This document shows, piece after piece, positions 1 to 6,856 of a stretch of 31,658 bases of DNA. The translations under genes and the position numbers were made by a program. The DNA lies in NCBI GenBank assembly GCA_900553265.1, contig USDD01000019.1, positions 1 through 31,658 of the forward strand, in the 5' to 3' direction. Every line of letters begins with the position of its first letter. Positions within the stretch are counted from its first letter, which is position 1. Source of the stretch: an uncultured Eubacteriales bacterium. Its GTDB lineage: Bacteria > Bacillota > Clostridia > Christensenellales > Aristaeellaceae. The notes below the pieces were generated by a model. That model was not told the DNA's origin, made no database searches, and was given only the letters and a program-made list of their open reading frames with translations.

Positions 1-420
1 GCTCTCCGCTGTGCCGGTCGCGTCTCCGGCCTCCGTGGCCTGCATAACCGCATCCTGTTCAAGCGTTTCACTTTCTTCCGTGGTGATCGCCGCACGCTCT
101 GCGGTGCCTTCCACAAGATAAGCCTCAGACGAAATCGTATCGTACAGAATTCGCCCATATTCGTCTGACAGACGGAGCGCTGCGCCCGTCTCCCTGCAAA
201 AGGCGGAAAGCACCTCGTCACACGCGGACGGCTCCCGCCCGGACAGCGCGGTCAGGAGCACTTCGGTCTTTTGGTCGAGCTCCTCCTGCAAAATGCTCGT
301 ATAGGTGAGCGGCGTCAGATACGCAATCGCGCCATATGTGGCAGCGCAGACGGCGATCATCAGGCCGCAGGTCATCAGAAAGATGCGAAGCGTCAGGCTG
401 TGCTTAATCCTTATCCACAC
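1..420 (-). CDS. Sensor histidine kinase, N-terminal part (runs off the window edge)
   Basis: The reading frame starts at a GTG at 420 and stays open to base 1, giving 140 residues. It begins VWIRIKHSLTLRIF, followed by a hydrophobic segment (about residues 10-35) and a polar stretch that would lie outside the membrane. This is the usual N-terminal layout of a membrane sensor kinase; no HAMP, HisKA or ATPase domain is inside the window, so the kinase call rests on layout and neighbour. The start overlaps the last 17 bases of the upstream frame, which ends in an OmpR-type winged helix. Overlapping regulator-kinase pairs are standard for two-component systems, which supports the call. The matching receiver domain is missing because the upstream frame joins to UvrB instead. 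GTG at 420 is chosen because it precedes the basic pre-membrane stretch; the ATG at 375 would cut the membrane segment. Confidence 0.6.
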   Translation of the reverse strand, partial: MWIRIKHSLTLRIFLMTCGLMIAVCAATYGAIAYLTPLTYTSILQEELDQKTEVLLTALSGREPSACDEVLSAFCRETGAALRLSDEYGRILYDTISSEAYLVEGTAERAAITTEESETLEQDAVMQATEAGDATGTAES

Positions 421-2548
421 GATAGCCCACCCCTCTGATCGTCCGGATGTAATCCGCACCCAGCTTGCGGCGCAGATTCTTGATATGGCTGTAAATCACG
501 CGATCGTCGCCCAGATAGTCATAATTCCAGATGCGGCTGACAAGCATCTGGTAGGTCATCACGCGCCCCTGATTTTGCAGCAGCTCCCGCAGGCATTCGA
601 ACTCGCGGTTGGTCAGCTCCAGCATCTGGTCGCGCAGTTTGGCGGCCTTTTCAAAGTCGAGGTTGTTGGCGGCAGCGATCATGCGCTCCTCCAGCCGGTC
701 GATGGCCATCTGCTTTTCCTCGTCGGACAGCGTGGACGGGCCGGCTTCGTCGGCGGATCGCGTGACCTCCATCAGCTCGCGGATGGCGCTGCGCACGCTC
801 TGGGGCGTGATGTGATGCTCCTCATTGTAGGCCTGCTGGAGCGCGCGGCGGCGGTTGGTCTCCTGAATGGCGCGCATCATCGAATCGGTGATGACGTCGG
901 CGTACATGATGACCCGGCCGTCCACGTTTCGCGCCGCGCGGCCGATGGTCTGCACCAGCGAGGTCTCCGAGCGCAGAAAGCCCTCCTTGTCCGCGTCCAG
1001 AATGGCCACCAGCGCCACCTCGGGCATGTCCAGACCCTCGCGCAGCAGGTTGATGCCCACCAGCACGTCGAACTCGCCCGTGCGCAGCCCGCGAATCAGC
1101 TTGATGCGATCCAGCGTGTCCACGTCCGAATGGAGATATTCCACCCGCACATCCAGCTCGCGCAGATACTGCGTCAGGCTCTCGGCCATCTTCTTGGTCA
1201 GCGTCGTCACCAGCACGCGCTGGTTCTTCTCCACGCTGGAACGGATCTCGCCCAGCAGATCGTCCACCTGCCCTGTGGCCGGGCGCACGACGATCTCGGG
1301 ATCCACCAGACCTGTGGGGCGGATGATCTGCTCCACCACCTGCTGGGCGTGCTCCAGCTCGTAGGGCCCCGGCGTGGCCGAGACGTAGATCAGCTGATTG
1401 GTCTTCTGTTCGAATTCGTGAAAGCGCAGCGGCCGGTTGTCGAAGGCGGAGGGGAGGCGGAAGCCGAAGTCCACCAGCGACTGCTTGCGCGCATAGTCGC
1501 CGTTGTACATGGCGCGAATCTGCGGAATGGTCACGTGGGACTCGTCGATGAAGATCAGAAAGTCCTTCGGGAAGTAGTCCAGCAGCGTAAACGGCGCCTC
1601 GCCCGGGCGACGGCCGTCAAAATAGCGGGAATAGTTCTCGATGCCGCTGCAATAGCCGATCTCGCGCATCATCTCCAGATCGTAATGGGTGCGCTGCTCC
1701 AGCCGCTGAGCCTCCAGCAGGCGGCCGTTGGCGCGGAATTCGGCCAGCTTGTCGTTCAGGTCGCTCTCGATGTTTTCCAGACACCGGTCGAGCTTGTCCT
1801 TGGACGTGGCGTAGTGGGAGGCGGGGAAGATCATCACGTGGTTCATGTAGCGCAGCGCCTTGCCAGAGACGATCTCCACCTCGGCGATGCGCTCAATCTC
1901 GTCGCCGAACATCTCCACGCGCACGGCCTTTTCCTGAGAGGCGGCGGGGATGATTTCGATGTTCTCGCCGCGCACGCGGAAGGTGCCGCGCTCGGATTCG
2001 AAGTCGTTGCGCGTGAACTGCATGTCGATCAGCCGCCGGAGAAGCTCGTCGCGGTCGACGGTCATGCCCTCGCGCAGCGAGACGGACAGCCCCTCGTATT
2101 CCTCGGGGTCGCCCAGACCGTAGATGCAGCTGACAGAGGCGACGATCACCACGTCGCGCCGCTCGGCCAGCCAGGAGGTGGCGCTGTGGCGCATGCGGTC
2201 GATCTCGTCGTTGATGCTGGAATCCTTTTCGATGAACGTGTCCGTGGAGGGAATGTAGGCCTCCGGCTGATAATAATCATAGTAGGAAACGAAATAGCCC
2301 ACGGCGTTTTCCGGGAAAAATTCGCGGAATTCCGCCGCCAGCTGCGCCGCCAGCGTCTTGTTATGGGCGATGACCAGCGCCGGACGGTTGGCGTTTTTGA
2401 TGATGTTCGCCATGGTGAACGTCTTGCCCGAGCCGGTCACGCCCAGCAGCACCTGATGCTTGAGACCGCGGTCGACTCCGTCGGTCAGAGCGGCGATGGC
2501 CTGCGGCTGGTCGCCGGTGGGCGCGTAATCGGAATGAAGCTCAAACAT
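404..2548 (-). CDS. uvrB: UvrB excinuclease subunit with an OmpR-type winged helix joined to its C-terminus
   Basis: Residues 1 to about 644 are a nearly full UvrB, the damage-verifying helicase-like subunit of UvrABC excision repair. They show FELHSDYAPTGDQPQAI at the start, Walker A GVTGSGKT (36-43), the Tyr-rich beta-hairpin YYDYYQPEAYIP (about 90-105), IDESH, the helicase motif QTIGRAARN and a UVR motif (NNLDFEKAAKLRDQM) that binds UvrC. UvrB normally ends just after this. Here the frame continues for 70 residues with LTNREFECLRELL, RIWNYDY, SHIKNLRRKLG and TIRGVGYRVDKD: helices 1-3 and the wing of an OmpR/PhoB effector domain, without its N-terminal beta-sheet and without a receiver. The join is near base 616. 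Start 2548 is chosen over the ATG at 2635 because it begins the conserved N-terminus and has GGGAGG 8 bases upstream. UvrB identity is certain; whether the chimera is real is not. Confidence 0.93.
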   Translation of the reverse strand: MFELHSDYAPTGDQPQAIAALTDGVDRGLKHQVLLGVTGSGKTFTMANIIKNANRPALVIAHNKTLAAQLAAEFREFFPENAVGYFVSYYDYYQPEAYIPSTDTFIEKDSSINDEIDRMRHSATSWLAERRDVVIVASVSCIYGLGDPEEYEGLSVSLREGMTVDRDELLRRLIDMQFTRNDFESERGTFRVRGENIEIIPAASQEKAVRVEMFGDEIERIAEVEIVSGKALRYMNHVMIFPASHYATSKDKLDRCLENIESDLNDKLAEFRANGRLLEAQRLEQRTHYDLEMMREIGYCSGIENYSRYFDGRRPGEAPFTLLDYFPKDFLIFIDESHVTIPQIRAMYNGDYARKQSLVDFGFRLPSAFDNRPLRFHEFEQKTNQLIYVSATPGPYELEHAQQVVEQIIRPTGLVDPEIVVRPATGQVDDLLGEIRSSVEKNQRVLVTTLTKKMAESLTQYLRELDVRVEYLHSDVDTLDRIKLIRGLRTGEFDVLVGINLLREGLDMPEVALVAILDADKEGFLRSETSLVQTIGRAARNVDGRVIMYADVITDSMMRAIQETNRRRALQQAYNEEHHITPQSVRSAIRELMEVTRSADEAGPSTLSDEEKQMAIDRLEERMIAAANNLDFEKAAKLRDQMLELTNREFECLRELLQNQGRVMTYQMLVSRIWNYDYLGDDRVIYSHIKNLRRKLGADYIRTIRGVGYRVDKD

Positions 2549-2582
2549 GCGCAGCGCCTCCCTCGTCATTCCTGTTGAGGCT

Positions 2583-2651
2583 ATTATAGCACGTTCATGA
2601 TAAAACTGCATGAAAAGAAGAACGAAAACGGACAATTTAAACTGATGTTCG
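2583..2651 (-). promoter_or_regulatory. uvrB promoter with a LexA-like box
   Basis: On the minus strand an extended -10, TGCTATAAT (TATAAT at 2583-2588), lies 34 bases before the uvrB start; no good -35 is seen, as expected for an extended -10 promoter. Upstream at 2638-2651 the plus strand reads taAACTGATGTTCG. It matches the Gram-positive LexA consensus CGAAC-N4-GTTCG at 8 of 10 arm positions. uvrB belongs to the SOS regulon in Bacillota, so the site makes sense. It lies upstream of the -10 rather than over it, so repression geometry is uncertain. Confidence 0.5.
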
Positions 2652-2659
2652 ATATAAAG

Positions 2660-2689
2660 TTATCCACAGACCAAATCAAAATATCCACA
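2660..2689. promoter_or_regulatory. Two DnaA-box-like 9-mers
   Basis: TTATCCACA at 2660-2668 is a perfect DnaA box; ATATCCACA at 2681-2689 differs at the first base. They have the same orientation and are spaced 21 bp start to start, about two helical turns. They lie in the AT-rich stretch between the uvrB promoter and the terminator of the ruvX operon. Two boxes are too few for an origin; a regulatory DnaA site is possible. Confidence 0.45.
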
Positions 2690-2705
2690 GACTATATACT
2701 GAACC

Positions 2706-2737
2706 CAAAGAAAACCGTCCCGACGGAATCGGGACGG
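2706..2737 (-). terminator. Rho-independent terminator of the ireB-ruvX operon
   Basis: On the minus strand a 9-bp perfect stem (CCGTCCCGA with TCGGGACGG, 2715-2723 and 2729-2737, 5-base loop) is followed by TTTTCTTT. It lies 16 bases after the stop of the ruvX-DUF1292 gene. Confidence 0.9.
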
Positions 2738-2753
2738 CTCGGAAAAGCGGGAA

Positions 2754-3497
2754 TTATTCGTCGGCCTCGGCGATTTCGAGATACTTCTCGAAAACCGCGT
2801 CCAGCTCCTCGTCGTTGTCGATGGTGGCATAGTAGTCGTTGCCCTCGTCGTCGGTTTCGATGCGCATGATGACCAGCTCATCCTCTTCCACGTCCTCCAT
2901 GGGTTCCACGGGAACGAGGCAGATGTAGACTTTGCCCTCGTGCTCCAGCGTCATCAGATGCTCAAAGGAGACCTCCTGACCGTCCTCGTCCACCAGTTCA
3001 ATGATGTCCTCGCGCTCCATATCCATCTCGTGATTTTCGTCCATGATGTATTTTCCTCCCAGAAATTTCTTTTTAATGGGGATGTCCTTCCAGCCTCCCG
3101 CATCCAGAAAGGATTGCAGGATGTAGGTGGCGGCCAGCTTGTCCACGACTTCCCTGCGCCTGGAGCGGCGCACGTCTGCTTCCAGCAGCACGCCGGTGGC
3201 CAGCTTGGTCGTCATGCGCTCGTCCTGAAAGCGCACGGTGAGTCCCTTCTCGGTCAGATGCTCCGCGAAGGCGCGCACCCGCTGAGCCTGAAAGCCCTCG
3301 CTGCCGTCCATGTTCCGGGGCAGGCCGCAGAGAATATGGTCGGTTTCATACTGGCGGCTCAGCTCCAACACCCGGGCGACGTCGTGCTCCACGCCCTTGC
3401 ACCAGATGGTCTCCACGCCCTGCGCGGTCAGATCCAGCGCGTCGGACACGGCCACGCCGATGCGGCGCTCGCCCACGTCGAGGCACAGTACGCGCAT
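2754..3497 (-). CDS. ruvX: RuvX (YqgF) Holliday junction resolvase-like nuclease fused in frame to a DUF1292 protein
   Basis: Residues 1 to about 135 are the RuvX/YqgF RNase H-fold nuclease, with LDVGERRIGVAVSD, GLPRNMDGS, RFQDERMTT and DKLAATYILQ; the family acts on Holliday junctions and/or pre-16S rRNA ends. No stop follows. The frame passes through a linker (AGGWKDIPIKKKFLGGKYI) into a DUF1292 (YrzB-like) domain with EDIIELVDEDGQ and an acidic C-terminus, for 247 residues in all. In Bacillota these are normally two adjacent genes. An ATG at 3044 (MDENHEMDM) with GGGAGGAAA upstream would give a free 96-residue DUF1292 protein, so both a fusion and a separate small product may be made. Start 3497 is taken over the upstream ATG because RuvX proteins begin MRVLCLDVG. 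It lies 2 bases after the stop of the aldo/keto reductase gene, so the two are co-transcribed. Confidence 0.9.
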   Translation of the reverse strand: MRVLCLDVGERRIGVAVSDALDLTAQGVETIWCKGVEHDVARVLELSRQYETDHILCGLPRNMDGSEGFQAQRVRAFAEHLTEKGLTVRFQDERMTTKLATGVLLEADVRRSRRREVVDKLAATYILQSFLDAGGWKDIPIKKKFLGGKYIMDENHEMDMEREDIIELVDEDGQEVSFEHLMTLEHEGKVYICLVPVEPMEDVEEDELVIMRIETDDEGNDYYATIDNDEELDAVFEKYLEIAEADE

Positions 3498-3499
3498 GC

Positions 3500-4441
3500 T
3501 CACACCACCTTGATGCAGAATTGAGGGCAGACGCGGGCGCAGTATCCGCAGAAAACGCACTTTCCATCGTCGATCTGCGCGCGTCCGTCCACGATCTGAA
3601 TGGCCTTCTGCCGGCAGCGCTCGGCGCAGCGGCCGCAGCCCTCGCAGTAATCGTGCACCATCATGTGGCGCTTGCGCCGGCTCAGGGGGTGCAGCAGCTC
3701 GTCCGCGGGGGCCTCGGAGAAGGCCGCGGCGTTCGCGTCGATCTCGGCGAAGCTCTGCATGCCCACGGCCACCGCGTCCAGCAGCGGCGAATGCACGGCG
3801 TATTCCAGCGCGGCGCGGTTGTCGCTCATCAGGTGTCCGCCGCCCAGCGGCTTCATGGCGAACACGCCGACACCGCGGGTGCGTATGGTGCGAATGGCGT
3901 CCTCCATCTCTTCACGGGAGCCGTCCTGAATGCCGATGCCAGCCCGGTTAATCAGCGGATGCACCACCTGAATCTGGGGAAAGCGCGCGGTCGCGCGGAC
4001 GCAGCGAATGAAGTGCGTGCTCACGCCCACCGCGCCGATAAGGCCCTTTTCCCGCTGCTCCGCGAGGTAGTTCAGCGCCTCCTCGTGGCCGCGCAGCGTG
4101 TAGAGGGATTCCTGCTCATGCAGCATGAACAGGTCGATATAGTCGCGCCCCGTCCCGCGGAACGCGCGCTCCAACGCCTCCTGCGCCGTTTTGCGGTCGT
4201 AGCAGTAGGCCTTGGTGCTAATGACATAATCCGGCGCGCTCCGAAGAGCAAGCCGGATATGCGGATAGGTTTCGTAGAGATCGGCCGTATCCAGAAAGCG
4301 GACGCCGCGCTCGTAGGCATAGACCAGCAGCCGCGCGCCCTCCTCGGGCGACATGCCCTTCTGCAGCGGCGACATGGTCAGCGTACCAAAGCACAGCCGG
4401 GACACCCTCAGCCCGGAAAGGCCCAGAGATACGGTCTGCAT
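3500..4441 (-). CDS. Aldo/keto reductase with C-terminal 2[4Fe-4S] ferredoxin domain
   Basis: 313 residues. The N-terminal TIM barrel carries the aldo/keto reductase tetrad candidates D51 and Y56 (DTADLY), K77 (STKAY) and H108 (LHEQ), consistent with NAD(P)H-dependent carbonyl reduction. The C-terminal about 50 residues hold two CxxCxxCxxxC clusters (C266, C269, C272, C276 and C295, C298, C301, C305), typical of bacterial-ferredoxin 4Fe-4S domains. This combined architecture is common in Clostridia, and its substrates are mostly unknown. Translation is coupled to ireB: the ireB stop and this start share a base (TAATG), and ruvX starts 2 bases downstream. A reductase between ireB and ruvX is not the usual content of this operon, so its link to them is inferred only from position. 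Confidence 0.9.
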   Translation of the reverse strand: MQTVSLGLSGLRVSRLCFGTLTMSPLQKGMSPEEGARLLVYAYERGVRFLDTADLYETYPHIRLALRSAPDYVISTKAYCYDRKTAQEALERAFRGTGRDYIDLFMLHEQESLYTLRGHEEALNYLAEQREKGLIGAVGVSTHFIRCVRATARFPQIQVVHPLINRAGIGIQDGSREEMEDAIRTIRTRGVGVFAMKPLGGGHLMSDNRAALEYAVHSPLLDAVAVGMQSFAEIDANAAAFSEAPADELLHPLSRRKRHMMVHDYCEGCGRCAERCRQKAIQIVDGRAQIDDGKCVFCGYCARVCPQFCIKVV

Positions 4442-4707
4442 TATTTCCTGTCGTGCTCCGTGACGTAGAAGCGCACGAATTCCTCCAGCAGCTCGTCGCG
4501 TTCCAGACGGCGGATCAGCGCGCGGGCGTTGTTATAGCTGGTTATGTAGGTCGGATCGCCCGAAATGATGTACCCGACGAGCTGCATGATCGGATCGTGT
4601 CCCTTGGCCTTCAGCGCCTGGTAAACCACCTCAATGATTTCTGCCGCGGATTCAGGCTCTTCGGTAGGGAGCTGAAAATGCCTCGTTTCGTCCATCTTGC
4701 CGTTCAT
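4441..4707 (-). CDS. ireB: IreB-family regulatory phosphoprotein (UPF0297)
   Basis: 88 residues with the family signatures FQLPTEEPE, YQALKAKGHDPIMQLVGYIISGDPTYITSYNNAR and IRRLERDELLEEFVRFY. Known members are small proteins phosphorylated by the PASTA Ser/Thr kinase IreK and are linked to cephalosporin resistance in Enterococcus. In many Bacillota the order is alaS-ireB-ruvX-DUF1292. Here alaS is absent upstream (an AI-2E permease lies there) and an aldo/keto reductase sits before ruvX. Start 4707 has AAAGGCGG upstream; an in-frame ATG 12 bases downstream is also possible. A promoter lies immediately upstream. Confidence 0.92.
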   Translation of the reverse strand: MNGKMDETRHFQLPTEEPESAAEIIEVVYQALKAKGHDPIMQLVGYIISGDPTYITSYNNARALIRRLERDELLEEFVRFYVTEHDRK

Positions 4708-4747
4708 AGTGCACCGCCTTTCGAGCTTAACAGTTTCATACAATTTC

Positions 4748-4776
4748 ATTATAACACATCCCGCGAGGAAATTCAA
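4748..4776 (-). promoter_or_regulatory. Promoter of the ireB operon
   Basis: On the minus strand TTGAAT (4771-4776), a 17-base spacer and an extended -10 TGTTATAAT (TATAAT 4748-4753). The -35 overlaps the last codons of the AI-2E permease, so ireB-reductase-ruvX can be transcribed separately from the upstream genes. Confidence 0.7.
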
Positions 4777-5813
4777 ACATTTTCGTGACGCTGAACAAAA
4801 ATTCTATATGCTGTTCGAAAAGTCATCAGCACCGGCAGCGCCAGAAGCATGCCCAGAATGCCGCAGACGTGGGAGCCGACGAAGATGGCTATCAGCACCG
4901 CCGCCGGGGAAAGACCGGTCACGCCGCCGAGAATGCGCGGCGAGATGACCATGCCGTCGGCCTGCTGCACGGCCCAGAGCACGAAAACGGTCAGCGCCGC
5001 CTTCTTCCATCCGCCGCCCAGCGCCGCCAGCACGGCGGGAATACCGCCCAGCACCGGCCCAAAATAGGGAATCATGTTCAGAACGCCAACGATCACGCCC
5101 AGCACCAGCGCCGACCTCAGGCCGATCAGCGCAAGCCCCACGGCTGCCAGCGCGCCCACGGCCAGCGCGATCAGTCCCTGACCGCGCAGATAGAGCCGCA
5201 GCTCGCGGCAGACGGCATTGCCCATGCGCACGGCGGTAGGCCGCACGGCGCGGGGAACCAGCAGCTCCATGCGAATGAGCAGCCGGTCGCGGTCGCAGAG
5301 GAAAAAATAGCCCAGCACGAACATCAGCGAGACCAGACAGGAAAAATCCGCCACGCTGCCGGCGACGCTCAGCGTTCCGTCCGCCAGCGAGGACAGCATC
5401 GCCGAATCCAGCTGCGGCTCGGGCAGGCGAACGCCGGGCAGCTGAGCCTCCAGCCATGCCGACGCGCTCGCCAGCGCCGACTGCACCTGCTTCAGAGATT
5501 CAGGCAGCTGGCGCGCCAGAAGCGTGGCTTCCTGAATCAGCGACGGCAGCAGCAGCCAGATTGCCGCCGCCAGCGCGCCCAGCACAGTGCCCATCGCCGC
5601 CAGCGCGGCTCTCGGACGGGCGAGACGGCGCTCATAGACCCTGGTCAGCGGCTCCAGCAGAAAGGCCACCGCCGCCGCGCCCAGGATGAGCGTCAGCGCC
5701 TCGCCGAGCAATCGGCGCATGAAAAAGGCCGCCAGCGCGATCAGCGCCGCGGGAAGGCCGATTCGGAGCATCCGCCTGCGCAGCGGAAGCGCGTTTCTGG
5801 AAAATCGCTGCAT
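4773..5813 (-). CDS. AI-2E family transporter (PF01594-type membrane permease)
   Basis: 346 residues with several membrane spans: two near the N-terminus, a soluble amphipathic middle (LIQEATLLARQLPESLKQVQSALASA), then a helix-rich C-terminal half with the family motif GVLNMIPYFGPVLGGIPAVL and the ending QQADGMVISPRILGGVTGLSPAAVLIAI. The family includes the AI-2 exporter TqsA and Na+/H+ antiporter-like members; the substrate cannot be told from sequence. Start 5813 (MQRFSRNALP) is preferred because GGGAG lies 9 bases upstream. The frame is open back to an ATG at 5963, but that extension is Pro/Arg-rich and unlike the family. It follows a PRC-barrel gene and a small glycine-rich protein on the same strand, probably as one transcription unit. 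Confidence 0.88.
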   Translation of the reverse strand: MQRFSRNALPLRRRMLRIGLPAALIALAAFFMRRLLGEALTLILGAAAVAFLLEPLTRVYERRLARPRAALAAMGTVLGALAAAIWLLLPSLIQEATLLARQLPESLKQVQSALASASAWLEAQLPGVRLPEPQLDSAMLSSLADGTLSVAGSVADFSCLVSLMFVLGYFFLCDRDRLLIRMELLVPRAVRPTAVRMGNAVCRELRLYLRGQGLIALAVGALAAVGLALIGLRSALVLGVIVGVLNMIPYFGPVLGGIPAVLAALGGGWKKAALTVFVLWAVQQADGMVISPRILGGVTGLSPAAVLIAIFVGSHVCGILGMLLALPVLMTFRTAYRIFVQRHENV

Positions 5814-5958
5814 GGCGAAGCGTCTCCCTTCAAAGAATATGGAATGGCGCGGCGCGGGCCGCGCGGGCAGGCTGCCGAACGGCCCGCCGGGGCGTTTCCA
5901 AAGGTGCGGGGGCAGAATTCGCACTGCGTATCGGTAGGCCGCGCTTCCCTTCATACGC

Positions 5959-5992
5959 GGCAAAGAAATCGCCGCAAATCCGCGTCTTTGCC
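5959..5992. other. Inverted repeat between the small gene and the AI-2E permease
   Basis: GGCAAAGA and TCTTTGCC form 8-bp perfect arms around an 18-base centre, in the 195-base gap 5814-6008. There is no T-run on either side, so it is not a clear terminator; it may shape an mRNA leader. The rest of the gap shows nothing recognisable. Confidence 0.4.
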
Positions 5993-6008
5993 TCTGGATA
6001 AAACGTCC

Positions 6009-6179
6009 TTAGAACTTTCCGGCGAGCTCGTCGGTCTTAGTGGAGATCCAGCGGCCGGTCTTTTTAACCTGCTGGTTCATCTTCTTCGCCGACTGCCAGT
6101 TCATGATTCCGTAGACCGTCGCCGCCGTTCCGCCGATCAGCGCGCCGGTAATCAGGCCCTTCATCGTTCCGCTCTTCAT
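6009..6179 (-). CDS. Small glycine-zipper (YtxH-like) protein, 56 residues
   Basis: The frame reads MKSGTMKGLITGALIGGTAA, then TVYGIMNWQSAKKMNQQ and a basic/polar tail ending DELAGKF. The LITGALIGGTAATVYGIM segment is a short glycine-rich hydrophobic helix followed by a charged region, the layout of YtxH-like proteins. A strong ribosome binding site (GGGAGGGAG) lies 6 bases before the ATG. The first 116 bases lie inside the 3' end of the PRC-barrel gene in another frame. Function is unknown; a membrane-associated envelope role is a guess. The good ribosome site and sensible protein composition support it as a real gene. Confidence 0.65.
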   Translation of the reverse strand: MKSGTMKGLITGALIGGTAATVYGIMNWQSAKKMNQQVKKTGRWISTKTDELAGKF

Positions 6180-6630
6180 CGATTTCTCCCTCCCTTTCCG
6201 TCTCGGCCACGTCCACCAGAACGTCGCCGCTTTCCCGGTTCAAGGTGAATCGGCGCACCCGCGCGCGCCCGAAGAGCAGATCGTCCCAGAAGCCCATGGA
6301 CAGCTCCAGCGCGCAGACGGCGAAGCTCAGCTCGTCGATTTCCGCGCCGGTGATCGCGCCCAGTCGGCTTCCGTCGGTGCCCACGGCGCGAAAGAAAAGT
6401 CCTCCCGCGCGGCCTTTTTTCCGCTTGCCCGGCTCGTCGGCGACCACGGCGATCCGCCCCAGCATTTCCAGACTCTCCGACGGAATCAGCCGCGTTCCGC
6501 GCAGCCCCTCGTCCACCCAGAGCCCGTCCAGACTGGTCAGATCCTCCGACAGCGCCGCCTGCACCACGCGCCCGATGCGTCGGTTCTGCACCACGACGGG
6601 CATGCCGATCAGCGTTCGAATCTTGCGCAT
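6064..6630 (-). CDS. PRC-barrel domain protein
   Basis: 188 residues. The N-terminal part (RKIRTLIGMPVVVQNRRIGRVV then LDGLWVDEGLRGTRLIPSESLEMLGRIAVV) has the beta-rich pattern of a PRC-barrel; a second similar unit (FFRAVGTDGSRLGAITGAEID) follows at about residues 93-150. PRC-barrels occur in RimM, photosynthetic reaction centre H subunits and many sporulation/envelope proteins of unknown role. Start 6630 is chosen because GGAGAGGAGG lies just upstream and the family motif begins there. The last about 38 residues (from ERNDEGPDY) are hydrophilic and low in conserved character and are encoded over the start of the next small gene. Confidence 0.75.
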   Translation of the reverse strand: MRKIRTLIGMPVVVQNRRIGRVVQAALSEDLTSLDGLWVDEGLRGTRLIPSESLEMLGRIAVVADEPGKRKKGRAGGLFFRAVGTDGSRLGAITGAEIDELSFAVCALELSMGFWDDLLFGRARVRRFTLNRESGDVLVDVAETEREGEIDEERNDEGPDYRRADRRNGGDGLRNHELAVGEEDEPAG

Positions 6631-6693
6631 GGTTCGCCTCCTCTCCTTGAATCCGGCATGCGTAGTATTCGCCGCCCGGGCGTTTTCAAGCGA

Positions 6694-6784
6694 GACAAAT
6701 TTTGTCGATGCATTTCTTTGGGGCGAAGACGGAACAAAACGTGGCGAAACGTCGTCTATTGTGTGTGGACAAAAGACAAAATTG
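6694..6784. promoter_or_regulatory. GACAAA repeats between divergent PRC-barrel and response-regulator genes
   Basis: The 226-base divergent spacer contains a palindrome GACAAA-T-TTTGTC (6694-6706) and, 60 bases on, a direct repeat GACAAAAGACAAAA (6768-6781). Direct or inverted hexamer repeats are typical of OmpR-family operators, so autoregulation by the adjacent regulator is possible. No convincing -10/-35 was found for either gene. Confidence 0.35.
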
Positions 6785-6856
6785 CCGGTTCGTTGAAAAA
6801 ACAGACATAAACTGTTCATCATTATCTGCTATTCTGCATGAGACGGGAGGGAGATT

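Noticed and set aside
411..419. A perfect DnaA box TTATCCACA
   Set aside because: It encodes the conserved YRVDKD end of the winged helix and the kinase start, is isolated, and is most simply explained by coding.
305..2578. Long plus-strand open frame of 757 codons opposite uvrB
   Set aside because: It is antisense to a clear UvrB and has the His/Gln/Leu/Val-rich composition of a mirror frame of GC-rich coding DNA, with no ribosome site or known motif.
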